Below, in pieces: positions 1-4,161 of a stretch of DNA of 5,550 nucleotides (positions within the stretch are counted from its first letter, which is position 1; each line of letters begins with the position of its first letter). Origin of the DNA: JBBRSL01 sp038245435 (GTDB lineage Bacteria; Patescibacteriota; Saccharimonadia; Saccharimonadales; CAIOMD01); assembly GCA_038245435.1 (NCBI GenBank), contig JBBRSL010000040.1, positions 1-5,550 of the forward strand, in the 5' to 3' direction. A program made the position numbers and the translations under genes. Under the pieces are notes generated by a model. That model did not search any database, had not been told where the DNA came from, and worked only from the letters and a program-made list of their open reading frames with translations.

Positions 1-85
1 ACACAACTTCAAACCCTGCTCGTTCAAGGCCTAGGTCTAGTCCGAATGCACCAGAAAAGAATGACATTACCTTTGGTTTGCTCAC
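1..85 (-). CDS. DNA (cytosine-5) methyltransferase, N-terminal 28 codons (partial, runs off left edge)
   Basis: The minus-strand translation contains FSGAFGLDLG followed by LERAGFEVV. This is motif I of C5 cytosine DNA methyltransferases (family pattern F-S-G-x-x-G-L-D-x-G), the S-adenosylmethionine-binding loop at the extreme N-terminus. These enzymes transfer a methyl group to C5 of cytosine in a specific DNA site, as part of restriction-modification or as orphan enzymes. I chose GTG at 85-83, giving MSKPKVMSFFSG, because the KPKV lead-in before FFSG is typical of the family. ATG at 67-65 is an alternative start six codons later. The catalytic Pro-Cys motif IV and the target-recognition domain lie outside the window. 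It has its own TATAAT promoter (see 106-134). The family call is firm; the specificity cannot be read. Confidence 0.85.
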   Translation of the reverse strand, partial: MSKPKVMSFFSGAFGLDLGLERAGFEVV

Positions 86-99
86 AAGTTGTTACCCAT
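82..99 (-). CDS. Possible five-codon leader ORF (MGNNL) coupled to the methyltransferase
   Basis: An ATG at 99-97 begins exactly six bases after the TATAAT hexamer at 111-106, where transcription should start. It reads M-G-N-N-L and stops at TGA 84-82. That stop overlaps the GTG start of the methyltransferase in a GTGA arrangement, as in translational coupling. If real, it would be a leaderless minicistron that delivers ribosomes to the GTG. A five-codon ORF can arise by chance, so confidence is low. Confidence 0.3.
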   Translation of the reverse strand: MGNNL

Positions 100-105
100 G
101 CCAAT

Positions 106-134
106 ATTATATATGAGTCCCTGCGACAGGTCCA
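106..134 (-). promoter_or_regulatory. Promoter of the C5 methyltransferase
   Basis: On the minus strand, -35 TGGACC (134-129) and a perfect -10 TATAAT (111-106) are separated by 17 bases. The predicted start is near 99, leaving a 5' leader of about 14 bases before the GTG. The methyltransferase can therefore be transcribed separately from the upstream 232-codon gene, whose stop codon is only a few bases upstream of the -35. Confidence 0.55.
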
Positions 135-143
135 GTACTTTTT

Positions 144-842
144 CTAACTACCTACATAAAAGGGGTTAATTTTAATTGCCGAATTGCTCACTAGTAGAAA
201 ATCCTTAACAGCTGTCTTAGCGGCAACATCTTTTTTGATGTCACTTGCTGCCTTCTCTATGGCTTTATCTTTAAGCTCGTCTTGTTCATAGTGAAAAGAC
301 TCCACAAAATAGTCGACAATGCTTTCGTTATCCCATTGCTTTTTAGGTTCTGAATAAAGTGTAGTGAGTAGGCGGTGGCGTAAAGTCTTTTGCCCACAAG
401 ACAAAACTTCAATTCCGTTTAGTAATAGCACGAACTGCCCGCTGTCATAGCGAAAAATCATTTTGTACTGTAAGTTGTAGCGGACTTCGAGCTTACCGAT
501 AATCGCTTGCAAAGCTTGTAGCTCTCGCTCAAGCCAGTTTGTCTCAGTATCAGACCAATCCTTTAAGTCTATGCTTCGGAAGTCGTAGATCGCTTCAGTG
601 GCATCATGTGAATACAAGCGCTCAAACAAGTCCAGTACGTTCTCGCGAAAGATGGGGCGATAAGTTCGAGCATTACCTTGGCGCTGCCACTCTTGTTCAT
701 TTTGTTTGGTCACACGCCGATCCCTTACAAGTAGAGCATTTTCATTAAGCCAATCAATAGTGGCATTGCGCTGATACACAAGTTCCCTGTAAATTTCAGG
801 GTAAGTTGTTAGATCTAAATATCTATTGTCTTGCTCGTACAT
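144..842 (-). CDS. Hypothetical protein, 232 aa, winged-helix-like C-terminus, upstream of a C5 methyltransferase
   Basis: I do not recognise this protein with certainty. It is charged and soluble, with no signal peptide or membrane segment. The N-terminal two thirds (about 1-125) is mostly predicted helix with many Arg, Glu and Trp residues. The last ~105 residues follow the layout of a winged-helix domain: strands around 127-147 (MIFRY, FVLLLNG), a helix around 153-163, a helix around 173-182, a helix around 190-211, then a DFLLVSN/AIKINPFYV hairpin at 214-230. I infer a DNA-binding or regulatory role; it could also be the endonuclease or another partner of the methyltransferase encoded 58 bases downstream. 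No PD-(D/E)XK or HNH motif is obvious. There is no convincing Shine-Dalgarno sequence; a TGn-TAAACT element lies six bases before the ATG, so the mRNA may be leaderless. The stop is TAG. Confidence 0.7.
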   Translation of the reverse strand: MYEQDNRYLDLTTYPEIYRELVYQRNATIDWLNENALLVRDRRVTKQNEQEWQRQGNARTYRPIFRENVLDLFERLYSHDATEAIYDFRSIDLKDWSDTETNWLERELQALQAIIGKLEVRYNLQYKMIFRYDSGQFVLLLNGIEVLSCGQKTLRHRLLTTLYSEPKKQWDNESIVDYFVESFHYEQDELKDKAIEKAASDIKKDVAAKTAVKDFLLVSNSAIKINPFYVGS

Positions 843-848
843 GACTTA

Positions 849-857
849 AGTTTACCA
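849..857 (-). promoter_or_regulatory. Extended -10 element for the 232-aa gene, implying a leaderless mRNA
   Basis: Reading the minus strand, TG-G-TAAACT (857-849) is followed by six bases and then the ATG at 842. The +1 would fall on the A of the start codon. No Shine-Dalgarno sequence precedes the ATG, which agrees with a leaderless transcript. No -35 match is visible; the palindrome at 861-884 occupies that region. A competing weak promoter uses TTGACC at 931-926 with AT-rich sequence near 899-906, but its spacing is poor. Confidence 0.35.
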
Positions 858-860
858 GTC

Positions 861-884
861 ATGCACAAAATATTTTTTGTGCAT
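861..884. promoter_or_regulatory. 24-bp perfect inverted repeat, candidate operator of the 232-aa gene
   Basis: The arms ATGCACAAAA (861-870) and TTTTGTGCAT (875-884) are perfect complements around TATT (871-874). The repeat ends 18 bases before the ATG at 842, over the -35 region of the extended -10 promoter. That is a natural place for a dimeric repressor or activator, possibly the downstream protein itself. In a longer transcript it would instead form a 10-bp hairpin in the 5' leader. Confidence 0.5.
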
Positions 885-956
885 CAACCGAGACAGAGAT
901 ATAGAAAAGTAAAAGAGAAGGTGGGGGTCAATAACTACACCGGCTATTCGCGCGGG

Positions 957-986
957 GCATGTCGTACAGGTTCGTGTACGACATGC
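957..986. repeat. 30-bp inverted repeat: 12-bp perfect arms around a 6-bp centre
   Basis: The left arm GCATGTCGTACA (957-968) and right arm TGTACGACATGC (975-986) are perfect complements, separated by the asymmetric hexamer GGTTCG (969-974). No T-run follows on either strand, so it is not an intrinsic terminator. A third copy of the inner octamer TGTACGAC lies at 1023-1030. The 12+6+12 geometry resembles a tyrosine-recombinase core site (dif is 11+6+11), but a regulator-binding site or a transfer-origin hairpin is equally compatible with the sequence. Confidence 0.7.
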
Positions 987-1035
987 ATTAGCTACTAATA
1001 GTCATCGCACATTATTCGACAATGTACGACGCCTA

Positions 1036-1058
1036 CCCCCCTGTTATATACAGGGGGG
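1036..1058. repeat. GC-rich hairpin with C6/G6 arms
   Basis: The arms CCCCCCTGT (1036-1044) and ACAGGGGGG (1050-1058) are perfect complements around TATAT (1045-1049). The next bases (ATTGAGTAG) contain no T-run on the plus strand; on the minus strand the stem is followed by TAGGCGTCG. It is not a standard intrinsic terminator in either direction. It lies six bases after the extra TGTACGAC copy (1023-1030), so both may belong to one cis-acting locus. Confidence 0.6.
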
Positions 1059-1100
1059 ATTGAGTAGTCACATGCAGAGACAGAGCAAGAGTTACGGAAG

Positions 1101-1131
1101 TTAACAGATACAGCTGTATAAATGCTATGAT
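1101..1131 (+). promoter_or_regulatory. Extended -10 promoter of the structured leader RNA
   Basis: TTAACA (1101-1106) serves as -35 and TG-C-TATGAT (1123-1131) as extended -10, with a 19-base spacer. The spacer is slightly long, which the TGn extension can compensate. The predicted start is about 1138. That is exactly the first base of the 15-bp closing helix of the RNA downstream, and this agreement supports both calls. Confidence 0.6.
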
Positions 1132-1137
1132 TATGGG

Positions 1138-1267
1138 GTCTAGATCAGCACAGCTTGTATTACAAGCCAATTATTACCGATTGGTTGTACCCAAAAAGGG
1201 CAACCTCTCGAAAGCGCAGGGTACAACCTGTGTTGGTCTAGACAATCTAGAGGGGTTGTCCTTTTTT
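1138..1267 (+). ncRNA. Structured leader RNA, candidate riboswitch or attenuator upstream of a membrane-protein gene
   Basis: Hand folding gives a three-way junction. The closing helix P1 pairs 1138-1152 with 1229-1243 (15 pairs, two of them G-U). P2 pairs 1153-1158 with 1162-1167 (GCTTGT/ACAAGC). P3 pairs 1183-1192 with 1219-1228 (GGTTGTACCC/GGGTACAACC). Bases 1168-1182 and 1193-1218 stay single-stranded. The 3' strands of P3 and P1 are contiguous and are also the left arm of the terminator at 1220-1267, so the two folds exclude each other. A competing hairpin, 1183-1192 with 1198-1205 (GGTTG..CCC/GGGCAACC, two-base bulge, A5 loop), would dissolve P3 and release the terminator. I matched no known riboswitch, T-box, 6S, SRP or tmRNA signature. 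A stand-alone small RNA is the alternative reading. Confidence 0.6.
1220..1267 (+). terminator. Intrinsic terminator at the end of the leader RNA
   Basis: The outer stem pairs GG-ACAACC (1220-1228, T1222 bulged) with GGTTGTCC (1254-1261). The inner stem pairs TCTAGA (1237-1242) with TCTAGA (1246-1251) around a CAA loop. Six Ts (1262-1267) follow directly. It sits 42 bases before the ATG at 1310, so it can attenuate the membrane-protein gene. Its left arm is also used by helices P1 and P3 of the upstream fold. Confidence 0.65.
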
Positions 1268-1309
1268 ATGTCTAGGCTTCCCCATTAATAAAATAATGGA
1301 GGAACAGCC

Positions 1310-1753
1310 ATGGCGGACGACAACTCCCCAGCCCCTAAACAAAAAATAAATAAGGTCAAAATATATTCCGCAGCACTCGGTATTTTACTACTGGTAAACC
1401 TCGGTGTCGAGACAGGTATAACCTTTCTAGAAAACGCCACGCACCAATGGCTCTATCCAATTTTTCCTTTTACTCGCATAGGACTTTTGATCATCACAAT
1501 TCTTGCTGCAAATTATTACATTCGCCGCCGCGCAGGCAAACCAAAGCCTAAGTTGTGGTGGCGTATTGTAAAGCCAATACTCTTAATCTTGGTTGCATAC
1601 GGTTTAGCAATGGGCGCTTGGCTTAGCGTCTCGAATGCTGACGGAGACCGTGCTGCAACTGAATTTGAAAACACTCGACGATCATTGCCCGCTCTGCCAG
1701 AGCCGCCAGTGCTTACGACGCCTGACAATTCTGGTGCTGGCAGCGCTCAATGA
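1310..1753 (+). CDS. Hypothetical three-helix membrane protein, 147 aa
   Basis: I do not recognise the family. A lysine-rich N-terminus (10-17) is followed by predicted membrane helices at about 18-38, 55-71 and 86-107, then a ~40-residue tail rich in Pro, Ser and acidic residues. The basic loop IRRRAGKPKPK (71-81) between helices 2 and 3 should be cytoplasmic. That places the N-terminus inside and the proline-rich tail outside. The start is well supported: GGAGG (1298-1302) lies seven bases before the ATG. An imperfect CCATTA/TAATGG repeat (1282-1299) overlaps the ribosome site. Expression probably depends on read-through of the terminator at 1220-1267, since no good promoter lies between the two. 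The 3' end overlaps a 30-codon ORF by ATGA, suggesting one operon. Confidence 0.75.
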   Translation: MADDNSPAPKQKINKVKIYSAALGILLLVNLGVETGITFLENATHQWLYPIFPFTRIGLLIITILAANYYIRRRAGKPKPKLWWRIVKPILLILVAYGLAMGAWLSVSNADGDRAATEFENTRRSLPALPEPPVLTTPDNSGAGSAQ

Positions 1754-1842
1754 AGCTGAATGAGGAAAAGCTGAAGGAGCTCGTTAGTTATTTTAAACTG
1801 CTGGCTGAAATCGATAAGCAAGTTGGTGTTACTAACGCTTAA
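1750..1842 (+). CDS. Small ORF, 30 aa, translationally coupled to the membrane protein
   Basis: An ATG at 1750-1752 overlaps the TGA stop (1751-1753) of the membrane-protein gene. The frame stays open for 30 codons to TAA at 1840-1842. The product begins MKLNEEKLKELV and continues SYFKLLAEIDKQVG, a charged segment that would form an amphipathic helix. The ATGA overlap is the usual sign of coupled translation, so a real small protein that partners the membrane protein is plausible. Its last four bases overlap the 3' end of the convergent zinc-ribbon gene. No family is recognised, and chance cannot be excluded at this length. Confidence 0.5.
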   Translation: MKLNEEKLKELVSYFKLLAEIDKQVGVTNA

Positions 1843-2087
1843 CAAACGGCGGCTGCTTTAATCACGTCTAGCTCGTCTTGGCTTTTTTGTACAATTATCA
1901 TCACGCATGACAGACACGTGCGCCTGTAATTTGGGAAACCGGCTTTTTGGACTTTTAGTAGTCCAATCTTTGCGCCTTGCGGCAGTGACTCTTTGCACCT
2001 CGAACAGTCACCGCCACGCTTAACTGTCTCGAAAGTAATGCCCCCATTATTAGCGCTAAGTAGTGACGGTACTTTACCCCTTGGCAT
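1839..2087 (-). CDS. Small four-cysteine zinc-ribbon protein, 82 aa
   Basis: Cysteines in two C-x2-C knuckles (C28/C31 and C58/C61), spaced by 26 residues, make a zinc-ribbon or treble-clef-like site. The surrounding sequence is GGDCSRCKESLPQGAKIG and FPNYRRTCLSC. The spacing and Gly/Lys-rich knuckles recall zinc fingers that bind DNA or serve as accessory modules of DNA enzymes, but I cannot name the family. The ATG at 2087 lies inside the helicase 3' end (14-base overlap, different frame), with AAAGGCGG as a plausible ribosome site eight bases upstream. It is therefore almost certainly cotranscribed with the helicase and likely a functional partner. If the upstream amber codon causes early transcription termination, this gene would be reduced too. 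Cys82 at the C-terminus is not part of a knuckle. Confidence 0.7.
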   Translation of the reverse strand: MPRGKVPSLLSANNGGITFETVKRGGDCSRCKESLPQGAKIGLLKVQKAGFPNYRRTCLSCVMIIVQKSQDELDVIKAAAVC

Positions 2088-3261
2088 TTTTTGCCGCCTT
2101 TGCTGCGATTAATTTACGCACCAGCGCAGTAGCTATGGTCGGCAGTGACTCAAGCGCTAAAAGATAGTCATCTTTAGTCCAGTCATCTCGGTCTTTATCG
2201 CCAACTTGGCGCTTCAAGTCCTTGCTCAGCATTACGATAGCAGCTACAAGATTATTATGAGCAGGAATATCAGGAAAAAGCTTTCGTGGGATATCCTGAC
2301 CAATCATGTTGAGCCTAGCATTGGCGAGAACGGCCTTTGCTTTTGACCTCACTTCGATTGGCAGTTGTTTACGAAGCCGCTCCAGTTCCTTTTGTGGTTG
2401 CACGGCCATCGGGTAAGCGGCTGGCGTTACTTTGGAGCTATCCGATTTTTGCTGGGCTAGCAACTGCTGGGCGAATGAGGAGTCATAGCCTGTTGCCTCA
2501 AGCATTTCTTTAAGCTCCTTTAGTCGCTCTTCGTCATCATCGTCAACAAACGACTCTTCGTATAAGTCCTCTACGATCTCACCATGGACAGTAAGCGGCG
2601 CGCGAATTGGTCGCCGCTTGCCTATCGCACCGCGTGGCAGTGGCGGCTCTGGCTCTTCGCCGCCAGTAATCTCAGCCCAAAACTCTTCATCATCTTTTTC
2701 AAACAGCTGGAATTGGTCAAGTAGCGTGTCGAGATTCATTCCGACGTGGGTCACGATGTAGCCATAGTTATCTGGGTCACGCGGCGCATTCTGATGATTA
2801 ACGCGCATAACACGACCTACAAACTGCAAGTACGGTTTGAGGCTACGGTAAGGCGTAAAAATTGCTGCAACACTCAGCTGAGGGTGATCAAAGCCCTCAC
2901 CAAGCATCTGAACATTGATAATTACATCAAGCTCATTATTCTTAAGCCGTTTAAGCACGTCCTTTTGCTCGTCATCGGTCATCTTGCTATGTATAACCGC
3001 CGCTTCATAGTTGCGCTCTTCATACAGCAGCTTAAGCTTGTCAGCGTGCGGGATCGACATAGCGACGGCAATAATCTGGTGCTTGACGCTAGATTCGTTC
3101 CGAAGAAATTCGAGTTTTTGAATACTGTTATCGACAATCGATTTGTTACACTCTTCTGACATAGCAATACCGCGACTAAACCAGTCTTTGTCTTTCAGCT
3201 TTAACACATCATCCAAAGAGTAGGTATGCTTCTCGTCTTGATCTTTAAACGTAATCACCAT
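2074..3261 (-). CDS. C-terminal helicase fragment (motifs IV-VI), 395 aa if initiated at ATG 3261
   Basis: This is the second RecA-like domain and C-terminal extension of the helicase. Residues 117-130 (VQMLGEGFDHPQLS) carry motif V. Residues 137-154 (PYRSLKPYLQFVGRVMRV) carry motif VI with its arginine finger region. After residue 200 the protein becomes Glu/Pro-rich (GGEEPEPPLPRG), then Lys-rich to the C-terminus. It lacks Walker A, DEAH and motif III, so it cannot act alone as an ATPase. ATG 3261 has only a weak AAAGAA upstream and is simply the first Met well after the TAG; the coding frame actually begins at 3435, just past the stop. The 3' end overlaps the zinc-ribbon gene by 14 bases. 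Confidence 0.6.
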   Translation of the reverse strand: MVITFKDQDEKHTYSLDDVLKLKDKDWFSRGIAMSEECNKSIVDNSIQKLEFLRNESSVKHQIIAVAMSIPHADKLKLLYEERNYEAAVIHSKMTDDEQKDVLKRLKNNELDVIINVQMLGEGFDHPQLSVAAIFTPYRSLKPYLQFVGRVMRVNHQNAPRDPDNYGYIVTHVGMNLDTLLDQFQLFEKDDEEFWAEITGGEEPEPPLPRGAIGKRRPIRAPLTVHGEIVEDLYEESFVDDDDEERLKELKEMLEATGYDSSFAQQLLAQQKSDSSKVTPAAYPMAVQPQKELERLRKQLPIEVRSKAKAVLANARLNMIGQDIPRKLFPDIPAHNNLVAAIVMLSKDLKRQVGDKDRDDWTKDDYLLALESLPTIATALVRKLIAAKAAKNAKG

Positions 3262-3435
3262 TTCTTTAGGTGATACGTAGGTTGCTGATAGACGCTTTAT
3301 GTAACCCTTGGCAACAGCGCTCCTAAATGAGTATCGGTAGACTCGGTCGCCAGTGACTTCTTTCTGGTCGCTACGAAACGGTGTGGCGGTTAAGTTGACG
3401 ATTTTTGCCTTAGGGAAGTGGTCGAGTACTTTTTT

Positions 3436-4107
3436 CTAGCTATCTGCAGCGTTGTGGTGCGCTTCGTCAACAATAATCATGTCAAAGTAGTCCGGAGCAA
3501 ACTTGTTTAGCCACTTATCTACGTTAGTGGTTAGCTGCTGTACGTTGGTTACGACAAAGTGCGAGTCATCGGCGACACTGATATTGCCTGTGTCAAGCGT
3601 GGTAACGAATGGCCCTGACAGCATATCAACGGCTTCAAGTACCCCAGTTCTGCGCCAGAAGCACTTCCTGTGAGTGATATCGAGATTATTTTTCATCTCG
3701 TCGCGGATTGTAGTGTTAGGCGTTACAACAAGAACTCGACCCTCGGCAATGCCAAACGGTACAATTGCTGCCAGCCCTGACTTTCCGCAACCGACTGGCA
3801 ACTGCACGAGAGCTTCACGGCCGCCAGCTTTGAAATAGTCATAAAGCTTCTTGTAAGCCTCCTTTTGCGGCTCACGGATACCATCATTGTCCTCGATACT
3901 GAACTTTACTGACTTGAAGAACTCGTCAATCGATTTCGATACCGATAGCCAGCGGTCAAGCTCTGCGGTTTTAAAGCGCCACTGTTTATCAATCTTCTGA
4001 GCAGGGATTCTACCATTTTGGACTAGGTCATAAAGCTTTGTCTTGCCTATCTTTAGGTAAGTAACTGCTTCATCTAGGCTTATCCATGGTTGTACTTTGT
4101 CTATCAT
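3436..4107 (-). CDS. N-terminal helicase fragment: excisionase HTH plus Walker A and DEAH, 223 aa
   Basis: Residues 7-54 (WISLDEAVTYLKIGKTKLYD, then RIPAQKI and WRFKTAELDRWL) form an excisionase-type (MerR-like, 'helix_turn_helix_17') DNA-binding domain. A Q-motif-like REPQKEAYKKL follows at 78-88, Walker A PVGCGKS at 104-110, motif Ia LVVTPNTTIRDE at 126-137 and motif II DEAH at 214-217. Translation then stops at TAG, six residues after DEAH. The product would bind DNA and perhaps ATP, but lacks motifs III-VI. The start is supported by AAAAGG (4118-4113) six bases before the ATG and by the promoter at 4133-4161. A dominant-negative or regulatory role for a stable N-terminal piece is conceivable but unsupported. 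Confidence 0.75.
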   Translation of the reverse strand: MIDKVQPWISLDEAVTYLKIGKTKLYDLVQNGRIPAQKIDKQWRFKTAELDRWLSVSKSIDEFFKSVKFSIEDNDGIREPQKEAYKKLYDYFKAGGREALVQLPVGCGKSGLAAIVPFGIAEGRVLVVTPNTTIRDEMKNNLDITHRKCFWRRTGVLEAVDMLSGPFVTTLDTGNISVADDSHFVVTNVQQLTTNVDKWLNKFAPDYFDMIIVDEAHHNAADS

Positions 4108-4133
4108 TTGTTACCTTTTGTTATCATTTGATA
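4102..4133. promoter_or_regulatory. Repeats at the helicase transcription and translation starts, candidate operator
   Basis: TATCATTTG occurs at 4102-4110 and again at 4122-4130, exactly 20 bp apart (about two helical turns). The right copy extends into the palindrome TATCA-TT-TGATA (4122-4133), which abuts the -10 hexamer. CTATCA (4101-4106) is also complementary to TGATAG (4128-4133). Same-face repeats over the start site suit a dimeric repressor, possibly the helicase's own HTH domain. Confidence 0.4.
4104..4127 (-). CDS. Possible seven-codon leader ORF (MITKGNK) coupled to the helicase
   Basis: An ATG at 4127-4125 begins five bases after the -10 hexamer, close to the expected transcription start. 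It reads M-I-T-K-G-N-K and ends at TGA 4106-4104, which overlaps the helicase ATG (4107-4105) as ATGA. The helicase ribosome site AAAAGG lies inside it. The arrangement matches the MGNNL leader of the methyltransferase. It could be chance, because the two CAAATGATA copies create both starts. Confidence 0.3.
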   Translation of the reverse strand: MITKGNK

Positions 4134-4161
4134 GTATAACCCTGCTTAAATCATATTGCAA
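4133..4161 (-). promoter_or_regulatory. Promoter of the helicase/zinc-ribbon operon
   Basis: On the minus strand, -35 TTGCAA (4161-4156) and -10 TATACT (4138-4133) are separated by the optimal 17 bases. The start is predicted near 4126, giving a leader of about 18 bases that contains AAAAGG six bases before the helicase ATG. This is the best-formed promoter in the window. Confidence 0.7.

Larger units (their letters stand above)
2074..4107 (-). pseudogene. Excisionase-type HTH/DEAH helicase, 677 codons, interrupted by one in-frame TAG
   Basis: One continuous reading frame runs from ATG 4107 to TAA 2074 with no indel; a single TAG at 3438-3436 (codon 224) breaks it. The 58 codons after the TAG continue in frame and encode KKVLDHFPKAKIVNLTATPF, which contains helicase motif III (TAT), so coding constraint clearly spans the stop. 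Superfamily 2 relatives commonly read DEAHHNAADSW at this position, so TGG to TAG is the simplest explanation. The full protein would be an ATP-dependent nucleic-acid helicase/translocase related to type I/III restriction R subunits, with an N-terminal DNA-recognition helix-turn-helix. It is most likely a defence or DNA-mobility protein. It may be a very young pseudogene, a split protein, a suppressed stop or a sequencing error. Confidence 0.7.

Noticed and set aside
539..748. Plus-strand open frame of 69 codons opposite the 232-aa gene
   Set aside because: No ribosome site, unlikely composition, and it lies fully inside the better-supported minus-strand gene.
957..986. Intrinsic terminator
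   Set aside because: The stem is strong but no T-run follows on either strand.
843..1309. tRNA, CRISPR repeat array or known riboswitch consensus
   Set aside because: No cloverleaf with a GGTTCGA-type T arm, no regularly spaced repeats, and no T-box, TPP, purine, SRP or tmRNA signature was found. The GGTTCG at 969-974 is just the centre of the inverted repeat.
1516..1728. Minus-strand open frame of 70 codons under the membrane-protein gene
   Set aside because: The plus-strand gene has a strong ribosome site and clear membrane helices; the antisense frame has neither.
2746..3167. Open frames on the plus strand (137 codons) and in another minus-strand frame (62 codons) over the helicase
   Set aside because: Both overlap the helicase coding frame that carries recognisable motifs, and neither has a plausible start context.
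3262..3435. A frameshift as the cause of the helicase split
   Set aside because: The two halves are in the same frame and the 58 codons between them translate cleanly with helicase motif III; only the TAG interrupts.
3436..3438. Alternative genetic code with TAG read as an amino acid throughout
   Set aside because: The 232-aa gene ends sensibly at TAG and reading through it gives 39 codons of unconvincing sequence across the methyltransferase promoter, so global TAG reassignment is not supported.
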